Positions 35,099 through 42,646 of a stretch of DNA of 64,000 nt are shown here, piece after piece. Source of the stretch: JALYLC01 sp035696365. Lineage in GTDB: Bacteria; Actinomycetota; Thermoleophilia; Gaiellales; JALYLC01. Made by a program: the position numbers and the translations under genes. The first letter of the stretch is position 1. Each line of letters starts with the position of its first letter. The notes beneath the pieces were generated by a model. It did no database searches, had not been told where the DNA came from, and saw only the letters and a program-made list of their open reading frames with translations. The DNA is taken from contig DASRQS010000079.1 of NCBI GenBank assembly GCA_035696365.1, forward strand, positions 1-64,000, given 5' to 3'.

Positions 35099-35301
35099 CG
35101 GCTGCGATGCGGGCGAGGCCGCGACCTCCTGCCGGCGCGCCGGTCGCCCGCCTTCAGCGAGGATCCCTGGCAATGCACATCATCTCACCCAGGGATCGCA
35201 AATCGCCCTGGACTGGGAGCGGCTGGCCGAGCACCCGGCTCGCCGCGGAAACCGCATCCGCCTGTTCGAGCGCGGCTGGGACCTACGGAGGAACGTCGAC
35301 G
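35099..35301 (+). other. Gap with coding-like remnant before the dehydratase
   Basis: The 203-bp gap holds no complete gene. From about 35163 one frame reads ALDWERLAEHPARRGNRIRL then FERGWDLRRNVDDE and stops at the dehydratase start region, with codon use like its neighbours. It could be the tail of a lost gene. No family was recognised. A GGAGG at 35287-35291 serves the dehydratase. Confidence 0.3.
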
Positions 35302-37053
35302 ATGAGTGAGGGCAACGGATCGAAGCGGGAATTGCGCTCGGCGGCCTGGTTCTCCGGCCTGAACATGTTCACGTTCTCGCACCGCAGCTGGAACGGCCGC
35401 GGCTACCCGCCCGACGTGTTCGACGGCCGGCCCGTGATCGGCATCTGCAACTCGTGGAGCGAGCTCACGACCTGCAACGCGCATCTGCGGATCGTGGCCG
35501 AGTACGTCAAGCGCGGTGTCTGGGAGGCCGGCGGCCTGCCGCTCGAGTTCCCGACGATCTCGCTCGGCGAGTCGATGATGAAGCCGACGACGATGCTCTG
35601 GCGAAACCTCATGTCGATGGACGTCGAGGAGTCGCTGCGCGCCAATCCGCTCGACGGCGTCGTGCTGCTGTGCGGGTGCGACAAGACGACGCCGGCGCAG
35701 CTGATGGGCGCCGCGAGCGTCGACCTGCCCACGATCTGCATGCCGGGCGGCCCGATGCTGAACGGGCAGTGGCGTGAGGAGGAGGTCGGCTCGGGCACCG
35801 ATTTGTGGCGCATCTCTGACATGCGCCGGCGCGGCGAGATCACGGATGGGGAGTACCTCGAGCTCGAGGCGAGCTACTCGCGCTCGGACGGCCACTGCAA
35901 CACGATGGGCACCGCCAGCACGATGACCTCGATGGCGGAGGCGCTGGGGACGACGCTCACCGGCGCCGCAGCGATCCCGGCCGCCGACTCCCGCAGGCGC
36001 GCGCTCGCCCACCTCACGGGGCGGCGGATCGTGCAGATGGTGCACGACGACCTGCGGCTCTCGCAGATCATCACGCCCCAGGCGTTCCACAACGCCATCG
36101 CGACGCTGCACGCGCTCGGCGGCTCCACGAACGCCGTCATCCACCTCCCCGCGATCGCCGGGCGGCTCGGTATCGACCTGCCGCTCGAGCGCTTCGACGA
36201 GCTCTCGCGCGAGGTGCCGTTCATCGCCAACCTCAAGCCCTCGGGCGAGTTCCTGATGGAGGAGTTCCACCAGGCGGGTGGCGTGCCGGCCGTCATGGCG
36301 GAGATCAAGGATTCGCTCGAGCTGGGCGCCCTGACTGCCACCGGCAAGTCGATGGGCGAGAACCTCGAGGGCGTCGCAGGCGGCAACGGCAGGGTCATCC
36401 TCAAGCGCTCGGCGCCGCTCTCGCCCGACGGCGGCATCGTCATCCTGCGCGGCACGCTGGCGCCGGGCAGCGCGGTGATCAAGCGCTCGGCGGCCAGCGA
36501 GGAGCTGCTCCGCCATCGCGGCCGGGCCTACGTCTTCGAGAATCGCGAGGAGCTGCTCGCGCACATCGACGACGACGATCTGCCCGTCGACGCCTCGACC
36601 GTGCTGGTGCTCAAGAACGGCGGCCCCAAGGGCGGTCCGGGCATGCCCGAATGGGGCCAGCTGCCGATCCCGGGCAGGCTCCTGCGCCAGGGCGTGACCG
36701 ACATGCTGCGCATCTCGGACGCGCGCATGAGCGGCACCTCCTACGGCACCGTCGTGCTGCACGCGACGCCCGAGGCCGCCGCGGGCGGCCCGCTGGCCGT
36801 GGTGCAGACGGGCGACGAAATCGAGCTGAACGTGGACGAGCGCCGCCTCGACCTGCTCGTGCCCGCCGAGGAGCTGGAGCGCCGCCTGGCCGCCTGGTCG
36901 CCCCCAGCGCCGCACTACACCCGCGGCTACGGCCGCCTCTTCATCGACAACGTCCTGGGCGCAGACCTGGGCTGCGACTTCGATTTCCTGCGTGCAGACG
37001 GCATCGAGCACGCCGACTACGGCCCGCTCTACGCCCGCATGGGCCACTCGTAG
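35302..37053 (+). CDS. IlvD/Edd-family sugar-acid dehydratase (xylonate/arabonate type)
   Basis: 583 residues. Iron-sulphur dehydratase: ligands Cys58 (WSELTTCN), Cys126 (LLCGCDKTTPAQ) and Cys199 (SDGHCNTMGTAST) are in place, with LGGSTNAVIHLPAIA and RISDARMSGTSYGTVVLHATPEAA (C-terminal substrate region). It starts WFSGLNMFTFSHRSW, typical of L-arabonate/D-xylonate dehydratases rather than IlvD itself. It should dehydrate an aldonic acid to a 2-keto-3-deoxy acid in the cytoplasm, following the Gfo/Idh dehydrogenase. A GGAGG lies 10 bases before ATG 35302. No aldolase or semialdehyde dehydrogenase for the next steps is in the window. Confidence 0.92.
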   Translation: MSEGNGSKRELRSAAWFSGLNMFTFSHRSWNGRGYPPDVFDGRPVIGICNSWSELTTCNAHLRIVAEYVKRGVWEAGGLPLEFPTISLGESMMKPTTMLWRNLMSMDVEESLRANPLDGVVLLCGCDKTTPAQLMGAASVDLPTICMPGGPMLNGQWREEEVGSGTDLWRISDMRRRGEITDGEYLELEASYSRSDGHCNTMGTASTMTSMAEALGTTLTGAAAIPAADSRRRALAHLTGRRIVQMVHDDLRLSQIITPQAFHNAIATLHALGGSTNAVIHLPAIAGRLGIDLPLERFDELSREVPFIANLKPSGEFLMEEFHQAGGVPAVMAEIKDSLELGALTATGKSMGENLEGVAGGNGRVILKRSAPLSPDGGIVILRGTLAPGSAVIKRSAASEELLRHRGRAYVFENREELLAHIDDDDLPVDASTVLVLKNGGPKGGPGMPEWGQLPIPGRLLRQGVTDMLRISDARMSGTSYGTVVLHATPEAAAGGPLAVVQTGDEIELNVDERRLDLLVPAEELERRLAAWSPPAPHYTRGYGRLFIDNVLGADLGCDFDFLRADGIEHADYGPLYARMGHS

Positions 37054-37060
37054 CGCATAA

Positions 37061-37189
37061 CCGGTGTCAGGCACGGATGGATGCGGACACTTTGTGCGAT
37101 GAATAACTTGGGGTCTGACCCCAAGTTATTCATCGCACAAAGTGCGTACTCGAGCTCATGCGGCGCTTGCACAAACCGGGTCTGACCCG
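37061..37189. repeat. REP-like palindrome cluster with a 57-bp perfect inverted repeat
   Basis: Three related palindromes lie between the dehydratase and the next gene. First is CCGGTGTCAGGCACGG (37061-37076). Second is a perfect 28-bp inverted repeat (37088-37115 and 37117-37144, single T at 37116) whose core is TTGGGGTCTGACCCCAA. Third is CGGGTCTGACCCG (37177-37189). All share a GGGTC-T/A-GACCC-like core. A related copy lies at 51931. This looks like a REP/MITE-type mobile repeat, of the kind spread by RAYT (Y1) transposases; no transposase is nearby. Confidence 0.75.
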
Positions 37190-37198
37190 ATGTGTGCG

Positions 37199-38416
37199 TT
37201 ACGCGAAGAGTGGGCGCAGGTGGTCGTTCAGGAAGACGCCGTCGGGGTCGAACTCGCGGCGGAGTGCAATGAAGCGGGCGCTCTCGGGGTAGCGGCGGGC
37301 GAGCTGCTCCGGCGTGAGGAAGTGCAGCTTGCCCCAGTGCACGCGCGCTTCGAACTCGCCCAGCAGACGGTCGACGGCGCGCAAGTACGGCCAGTAGTCG
37401 GTTCCCGGCACCCCCGATACCGAGATGACGGTCGTCGCTCGCCGGTGGTTCGACGACAGGTAGGCCTCGTCGGCGGCCGTCGTGCGCACCTCCATCGGGA
37501 AGACGGCGTCGGGCCGGCTCGCGAGCATCAGCTCGCGCATCGCCTCCACGGCTTCTCGCCCGCGTTCCAGCGGCACGAAGTACTCGAGCTCGTGGAAGTT
37601 GGGCTCGAACTCCTCCATGGGGTAGATGCGGTGGCTGCGGCCGACGCGGTTGCCCGGCGTCGCGTCGTCGGGCATTTCGTCGCCGGCCTCGTCGTAGGTC
37701 TTGACGTAACAGGTGTCCGTCATCCGCCGGCCGGGCGGCGTCGGCAGCCCGTAAAGCTCGGCCGAGTGCTCGCTGGGGAGCCAGAAGAACGAGAAGTGCC
37801 GGTGACCGGCGAACAGGTCGTCCCAGCCGGAAAGCACGTCCTCGAGGGGCCGGTGCTCGATGCGCTCGTTCAGGCGATAGGCCGGGACGGCCTCGATCGT
37901 CAGGCTGGTCATGACGCCGAGCATCCCCACGGCGACCTGCGCGGCGCGCAGCAGCTCGGGCCGGCTCTCGTCGATCTCGACGACCTCGCCGCGCCCGTCG
38001 ACCAGGCGGCAGGCGCGCAGCGTGGCCGAGAAGCTCGGCAGTGCGTTGCCCGAGCCGTGCGTGCCGGTCGCGACGGCGCCCGCGATCGCCTGCGTGTCGA
38101 TGTCGCCCTGATTGGCGAGCGCGAGCCCGGCCGCCCAGAGCGGATCTCCGAACTCGCCGACGGTCGTCCCGGGCAGGGCCGTGACCAGCCGGCGGGGAGC
38201 GTCGATGCCCGTGACCCCCCGCAGGGCGGTCAGCTCGAGCACGGTCCCGCTGGTGTCGATCACGGGCGTGAAGGAGTGGCCGGCTCCGGCCGGGCGCAGT
38301 CCCGAGCCATCGGCGAGCGCGCGCCGCACCTCCTGCACCACCTCGTCCTCGCTCGCCGGCGCGACCACGCGCGCCGGGCTGCAGGACTGATTGCCCGCCC
38401 AGTTCGTCCAGCTCAT
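37199..38416 (-). CDS. FAD-linked aldonolactone oxidase/dehydrogenase-like protein
   Basis: 405 residues of the D-arabinono-1,4-lactone / L-gulonolactone oxidase family. The N-terminal FAD-binding PCMH domain has RPAGAGHSFTP, where His47 is the usual covalent flavin attachment site, and GAVATGTHGSG. The C-terminal ALO domain ends with the family signature VHWGKLHF...ALRREFDPDGVFLNDHLRPLF. It oxidises aldonolactones or related sugar alcohols (alditol oxidases share the fold), giving hydrogen peroxide or passing electrons on. Its location after the xylonate dehydratase hints at sugar oxidation. Coupled by an ATGA overlap to the hydrolase upstream. Confidence 0.9.
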   Translation of the reverse strand: MSWTNWAGNQSCSPARVVAPASEDEVVQEVRRALADGSGLRPAGAGHSFTPVIDTSGTVLELTALRGVTGIDAPRRLVTALPGTTVGEFGDPLWAAGLALANQGDIDTQAIAGAVATGTHGSGNALPSFSATLRACRLVDGRGEVVEIDESRPELLRAAQVAVGMLGVMTSLTIEAVPAYRLNERIEHRPLEDVLSGWDDLFAGHRHFSFFWLPSEHSAELYGLPTPPGRRMTDTCYVKTYDEAGDEMPDDATPGNRVGRSHRIYPMEEFEPNFHELEYFVPLERGREAVEAMRELMLASRPDAVFPMEVRTTAADEAYLSSNHRRATTVISVSGVPGTDYWPYLRAVDRLLGEFEARVHWGKLHFLTPEQLARRYPESARFIALRREFDPDGVFLNDHLRPLFA

Positions 38417-39126
38417 GCGCCGGCCTCCGCGACGACGACCGCAAGCGTCTCCTGGATGATCGTCGTGACGTCGCGAGGCCGGGAGAGGAAGGGCGAGTGA
38501 CCGGCGTCGAGGCGGCTGACCGTGTCGGCGAACAGGGCCATGTGCTCCCGGGCGGCGCGCGGGATCGCGTTGTCGCGCTCGCAGATCACGTAGGTGGATG
38601 GCACCGACATCCAGGCCGCGGCGCTGAGCTCCTGGGTGAAGACGTCCTTGCGCTGCGGCACCAACTGGCCCACCGCCCACTCGGCATCCTGCGGGGTGCA
38701 GTCGTTGTAGAAGACGTGCTCCGGGTTGTCGGGTAGGAGCGTGCGGCCGTCGTCGGACGTGCGCCACCAGTCGGGCTCCACGCCGTTGCGCAGCCCGAGC
38801 AGCGACTGGCCCGGCGCGAGCATGAAGGCGCACAGGTAGAGGAGGTGCGCGGCGTTGGGCGAGTGGGCCAGGCCCTCGCAGACGGGCAGGCCCCCGTAGG
38901 AGTGCGCGACGACGACCGCCGGCGCTCCGGCCGAGTCGACCGCGGAGCGCACGACTTCGGCGTCGTCGCGCAGGTCTCCGAGCGCCGATGTGTCGCGTCC
39001 CTTGCTCGGGAGGTCGACGGCAACGGAGCGGATGCCTTCCCCGGCGAGCTGCTCGCTCACGCGCGCCCACGCCCAGGAGCCGTGCCAGGCGCCGTGCACG
39101 AGGATCACTACGGGTGCTGGTTCCAT
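38413..39126 (-). CDS. Alpha/beta hydrolase
   Basis: 237 residues with an alpha/beta hydrolase fold. Oxyanion-hole HGAWHGSWAW (11-20), nucleophile Ser76 in AHSYGG, acid Asp185 (CERDNAIP) and His210 (DAGHSPF) form a complete triad. The HGAWHG opening is typical of esterases of the salicylate/methyl-ester (SABP2-like) type. Paired with the aldonolactone oxidase, a lactonase role is possible but not shown. GAGGA lies upstream of ATG 39126. The divergent DUF309 gene starts only 18 bp away. Confidence 0.9.
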   Translation of the reverse strand: MEPAPVVILVHGAWHGSWAWARVSEQLAGEGIRSVAVDLPSKGRDTSALGDLRDDAEVVRSAVDSAGAPAVVVAHSYGGLPVCEGLAHSPNAAHLLYLCAFMLAPGQSLLGLRNGVEPDWWRTSDDGRTLLPDNPEHVFYNDCTPQDAEWAVGQLVPQRKDVFTQELSAAAWMSVPSTYVICERDNAIPRAAREHMALFADTVSRLDAGHSPFLSRPRDVTTIIQETLAVVVAEAGA

Positions 39127-39144
39127 GCGCCTATCCTCGCGGAA

Positions 39145-39468
39145 ATGGCGGACACCGCGCGCATCGCCGAGGGCCTCGCCCTCGTGCGGGACGGCCGGGG
39201 CTTCGAGGCGCACGAGCTGTTCGAGGAGCTCTGGCGCGCTGCGGCGCCGGCCGAGCGCGACCTCTATCAGGGCCTCGTGCACGTGGCCGTCGCGACCTAC
39301 CAGGACGGGAGAGGCAACGCGGTCGGCCGCACACGACAGCTCGAGAAGGCGCTGCGGCGGCTCGGGCCCTACGCGCCGGCGTACGAGGGGATGCACATCG
39401 AGCAGCTGCTCGCCTGGAGCCGAGCATCGCTCGCGGCGGGCCGCTGCGAGCCCCTCCCGGCTGCTTAG
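39145..39468 (+). CDS. DUF309 family protein
   Basis: 107 residues. The DUF309 pattern is clear: FEAHELFEELWRAA near 20-33, LYQGLVHVAVATYQDGRGN in the middle and a helical C-terminus. Function unknown; the conserved His and Glu residues suggest a binding pocket. A TATCCT at 39132-39137 ends 7 bases before the ATG and there is no Shine-Dalgarno, so the message may be leaderless. Its TAG stop is inside a short palindromic repeat. Confidence 0.85.
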   Translation: MADTARIAEGLALVRDGRGFEAHELFEELWRAAAPAERDLYQGLVHVAVATYQDGRGNAVGRTRQLEKALRRLGPYAPAYEGMHIEQLLAWSRASLAAGRCEPLPAA

Positions 39469-39514
39469 GCCCGTCTCAGTGGGGCCGCGCCCTACTACTG
39501 ACACGAGCCCCTAG
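39465..39514. repeat. Paired GGCCCGTCTCAGT-type repeats in a convergent gap
   Basis: Two inverted copies of a short repeat: TTAGGCCCGTCTCAGTGGGG (from 39465) on the plus strand and, on the minus strand, CTAGGGGCTCGTGTCAGTAG (from 39514 down). A third copy is at 56239-56266. The copies contain the stop codons of both converging genes (DUF309 and LacI) and can fold into a stem, so they may act as a bidirectional terminator. Confidence 0.6.
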
Positions 39515-40551
39515 TCCTCGGGCACGCGCGCGGTCGAGGCTCGCACGATCAGCCGCGTCTTCAGCTCGATATGCAGCGCCTCGAGACGCTGGTTGTCCAG
39601 GATGCGGATCAGCAGACTGACCGCCATGCGACCCATCTCGGCCAGCGGCTGGCGCACCGTCGTGAGCGCCGGCGTCACGATCTCGGACATCTCGGAGTCG
39701 TCGAAGCCGACGATCGAGAGCTCCTCGGGGACACGGATGCCGCGCTCGCGGGCGACGCGCAGCGCGCCGATCGCGTTGTTGTCGTTGAAGCCGAAGATCG
39801 CCGTCGGCGGATTGGCCGCGTCGAGCAGCCGGGAGGCGGCCTTGGCCCCGCCTTCGATGTCGAAGGTGGACTCGAGCATGATCGCCGGGTCGGGCAGCAC
39901 GCCCGCGGCCGCCAGCGCGCCCTCATAGCCGCTGAGGCGCTCGCTGCTGGCGAGGTACGACTGCGGCCCCGTGATCGCTCCGATGCGGCGATGGCCGAGC
40001 TCGAGCAGGTGCTCGGTGGCGGCGCGCGCGCCCGAGGCATTGGCCGCCGACACCGCGGGGATGCCCTCGTCGAGCGCCACGCGCGGATCGACGATGACGA
40101 AGGCGTAGCCCTTGCGGCGAAGCACCTTGAGCTCGGCGTTGGACTCCTCCGGCAACATCAGCACCGCGCCGTCCGTCGTACCGTGCATGAGGCGATCGAG
40201 CAGTGTGACCTCGCGCTCGTGGTGGTGGAGCGTGGGGCACAGCACCATGCGCATGTCCTGCTCGTACAGCGCCTCAGAGGCGCCCGAGAGGATCGAGGCG
40301 AAGTACGGCGCCGCGACGATCGGCAACATGACGCCGATCAGCCCGGTGCGCCCGCCCGAGAGCGCGCGCGCGCTGCGGTTGGCCGTGAAGCCGTGATCGC
40401 GCACGACTCGCAGGACGGCGCCCCGCGTCTCGGCCGCCACGCCTGGGCGCTCGTTGAGCACGCGCGACACCGTCGCGATCGACACGCCGGCGGCGCTGGC
40501 GATCTCGCGTATGGTCGCGCGGGCCTTGCCGCTCTCGTCGGTCGTGCTCAC
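39511..40551 (-). CDS. LacI/GalR-family transcriptional repressor
   Basis: 346 residues from GTG 40551. The N-terminal LacI helix-turn-helix reads ATIREIASAAGVSIATVSRV then LNERPGV, with hinge FTANRSARALSGGRTGLIGV. The periplasmic-binding-like effector domain includes ELGHRRIGAITGP, AIFGFNDNNAIGAL and the conserved ELSIVGFDDSEMSEIVTPALTTV. It probably represses the divergent Opp-type sugar transporter operon and itself through operators in the 264-bp gap. The inducer is unknown, likely the imported saccharide or a product. Confidence 0.95.
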   Translation of the reverse strand: MSTTDESGKARATIREIASAAGVSIATVSRVLNERPGVAAETRGAVLRVVRDHGFTANRSARALSGGRTGLIGVMLPIVAAPYFASILSGASEALYEQDMRMVLCPTLHHHEREVTLLDRLMHGTTDGAVLMLPEESNAELKVLRRKGYAFVIVDPRVALDEGIPAVSAANASGARAATEHLLELGHRRIGAITGPQSYLASSERLSGYEGALAAAGVLPDPAIMLESTFDIEGGAKAASRLLDAANPPTAIFGFNDNNAIGALRVARERGIRVPEELSIVGFDDSEMSEIVTPALTTVRQPLAEMGRMAVSLLIRILDNQRLEALHIELKTRLIVRASTARVPED

Positions 40552-40573
40552 CGCACTATTGAAGCAGATCTTC

Positions 40574-40585
40574 GGAACCGGTTAC
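40574..40585. promoter_or_regulatory. Candidate LacI-family operator 1
   Basis: GGAACCGGTTAC contains the 8-bp palindrome AACCGGTT (40576-40583) with the central CG typical of LacI-family sites. It lies 25 bp upstream of the repressor start, suited to autorepression. Confidence 0.4.
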
Positions 40586-40651
40586 AAATAATTGCCGCGA
40601 AACACGTCATTTGGTCCCACCCATCGACCAATAAATGGCGCTGATTAGCCC

Positions 40652-40685
40652 TTGACCGCATTGAAACGATCTGGTAAACGTTACC
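40652..40685 (+). promoter_or_regulatory. Candidate promoter and overlapping LacI operator for the Opp-type operon
   Basis: TTGACC at 40652-40657 is followed after 17 bp by TAAACG (40675-40680). GGTAA-ACG-TTACC (40673-40685) overlaps that -10, a placement that would block RNA polymerase when repressor is bound. The 131-bp leader downstream holds hairpins CGGTGGA-CGA-TCCACCG (40758-40774) and CTACC/GGTAG (40795-40810) next to the Shine-Dalgarno. Confidence 0.45.
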
Positions 40686-40815
40686 GGCACAGACCTCGTT
40701 GGGAGGCTGTGAAGCGCACGTGCGGCCCACCATCGGGTCGCGGGTGCCGGTTCGACTCGGTGGACGATCCACCGCGCGGGGCCGGTGCTGAGAGCTACCA
40801 AAGGGGGTAGGGAGA

Positions 40816-42570
40816 ATGAGGAGTCCAGCTCGCGCCGCTCGCTCCGGTCTTGTGACCGCAGCTGTGGTCGGCGCGGTCGCGGCAGTCGCCGCGATCCTGG
40901 CACCCGGTGCATCGGCGCGTCCTGCGCAGCAGGCAGCGCCTGCAGCTGGAACGCACCCGTGCGTCGTCATGGTCGGTTCGGGAGACGCCGCGTTCACGCG
41001 CAGCTTCAACCCCTACACGGGCTCGGTCAACAACGGCCAGGTCATGAAGGGCGCGATCTACGAGCCCCTCACGATCTCGGTGGTCGCCAAGGGCGGTCAC
41101 GTTTACCCCTGGCTGGCGAAGAGCTGGGCCTGGAGCCGCGACAAGAAGACGCTGAACCTGGAGATCCAGCCCAACGTCAAGTGGTCGGACGGCCAGCCGC
41201 TGACCGCCGCCGACGTGGTCTACAGCCTCACCGCCGGCAAGCAGGACTCCGGTCACACGATGGACATCATCGGCCTCTACCGGGCGAATTCGAACATCGC
41301 CTCGATCAAGCAGACCGGGCCGCTCGGCGTCGCCGTCGCGCTCAAGACGCCGGACTCGCAGTTCATCGCCGCCAACCTGAACCTGCAGTTCGTCGTGCCG
41401 AAGCACATCTGGTCGAAGGTCAAGGCCCCGGCGACGTTCAAGAACCCGAGCCCGGTCGGCTCGGGCCCGTTCACGAAGATCACGCGCCTGACGACCCAGG
41501 ACGTCGTGTACGGCAAGAACCCGAACTACTGGCAGCCGGGCAGGCCGGCGGTCCCGTGCCTCGATTACCAGGAAGCCACCTCGAATGACGCCGCGCTGCT
41601 CGCCATCCAGAGCGGCAAGGTCGACTGGACCCACAACTTCGTGGCCAACGTCGACACGACGTATATGGCCAAGGACCCGGCGCATTTCCACGCCTTCTAC
41701 GGCACCGCCGCGTACCCCGTCTCGCTCATGTTCGACGACACGCAGTACCCCTACAGCCTCGTGGCGTTCCGCCAGGCCGTCAGCATGGCGATCAACCGCG
41801 ACGACGTGTCGAAGCTCGGCGAGTACGGCTACGCGCCCGCCACGGACGCCCTCGGCCTGAGCTATATCTTCCCATCCTGGGTCACGGATCCGGCGATCAA
41901 GGCCGAGGCCAAGCGTCTCGCAACCTACGACCCCAACGCCGCCAAGAAGCTGCTCACCGACAGCGGCTTTAAGTACAACGGCAGCAAGCTGCTCGATCCG
42001 AAGGGCAACCCCGTCTCCTTCCAGGTTCACGTCATCTCGGGCTGGTCGGACTGGGTCGCCTCGCTGCAGATCATCACCAAGAACCTCCAGGCGGTCGGTA
42101 TCGACGCGACCGTCCAGACCGAGCCGGACTGGAACTCCTGGTACCCGTCCGCGTCCAGCACGAAGGCGCCGACGCTGCTCTGGCAGGCCGCATCGCAGGG
42201 CTCGCCCTACGGGTTCTTCTTCGCCAACCTGCACCAGAACGCGCTGATCGCCTCGGGGCAGGACGCCACCGCGACCGGCAACTGGGAGCACTTCTCGGAT
42301 CCGAGCGCGACGGGACTCCTCAACCAGTGGAAGACCTCGCTCAAGCCTGACGTCCAGCACGCCCTCGCCAACAAGGTGCAGGCCGTGTGGCTGAAGACGC
42401 TGCCCGTGATCCCGCTGTTCGTCGGGCCGCGCTGGTCGACCTACAGCACCAAGTACTTCCACGGCTTCAACTCGCCGAAGAACTTCTACGGCGACCCGAT
42501 CTTCACGACGTTCCCGGACAACGTGCTCTCGTTCACGCGCATCGTCCCCGGGGCAACGACGACCCCGTGA
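40816..42570 (+). CDS. ABC transporter substrate-binding protein, family 5 (Opp/Dpp type)
   Basis: 584 residues with a signal peptide (to about residue 35, ASA-RP) and no lipobox. SBP_bac_5 features: GAIYEPLTI, LAKSWAWSRDKKTLNLEIQPNV then KWSDGQPLTAADVVYSL, GSGPF, and a FRQAVSMAINRDDVSKL lobe. Despite the peptide-transporter name, actinobacterial members often bind oligosaccharides; the LacI repressor and downstream sugar enzymes argue for a saccharide here. GGGGG plus GGGAG precede ATG 40816. A perfect 13-bp stem-loop follows the stop. Confidence 0.92.
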   Translation: MRSPARAARSGLVTAAVVGAVAAVAAILAPGASARPAQQAAPAAGTHPCVVMVGSGDAAFTRSFNPYTGSVNNGQVMKGAIYEPLTISVVAKGGHVYPWLAKSWAWSRDKKTLNLEIQPNVKWSDGQPLTAADVVYSLTAGKQDSGHTMDIIGLYRANSNIASIKQTGPLGVAVALKTPDSQFIAANLNLQFVVPKHIWSKVKAPATFKNPSPVGSGPFTKITRLTTQDVVYGKNPNYWQPGRPAVPCLDYQEATSNDAALLAIQSGKVDWTHNFVANVDTTYMAKDPAHFHAFYGTAAYPVSLMFDDTQYPYSLVAFRQAVSMAINRDDVSKLGEYGYAPATDALGLSYIFPSWVTDPAIKAEAKRLATYDPNAAKKLLTDSGFKYNGSKLLDPKGNPVSFQVHVISGWSDWVASLQIITKNLQAVGIDATVQTEPDWNSWYPSASSTKAPTLLWQAASQGSPYGFFFANLHQNALIASGQDATATGNWEHFSDPSATGLLNQWKTSLKPDVQHALANKVQAVWLKTLPVIPLFVGPRWSTYSTKYFHGFNSPKNFYGDPIFTTFPDNVLSFTRIVPGATTTP

Positions 42571-42594
42571 CCTGAGGTAGTCGAACCTCCACGC

Positions 42595-42626
42595 CCGGCG
42601 GGCGGGGCCCTGTCCCCGCCCGCCGG
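42595..42626 (+). other. Stem-loop between binding-protein and permease genes
   Basis: Perfect 13-bp stem CCGGCGGGCGGGG (42595-42607) with CCCCGCCCGCCGG (42614-42626), loop CCCTGT. As at 29383, it sits right after a substrate-binding-protein gene and lacks a T-run, suggesting RNA stabilisation or partial termination that lowers downstream expression. Confidence 0.65.
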
Positions 42627-42646
42627 TCATACTCGGGAGAATGCCG

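Noticed and set aside
37088..37144. 57-bp palindrome as an intrinsic terminator of the dehydratase gene
   Set aside because: A terminator does not need a 28-bp perfect arm, there is no T-run, and a related copy at 51931 plus two smaller related palindromes point to a dispersed repeat family. It may still terminate transcription incidentally.
40741..40790. GGTTCGACTC resembling a tRNA T-loop
   Set aside because: No matching 5-bp T stem and no acceptor, D or anticodon arms around it. It lies in the leader of the Opp-type operon and fits better as part of local hairpins.
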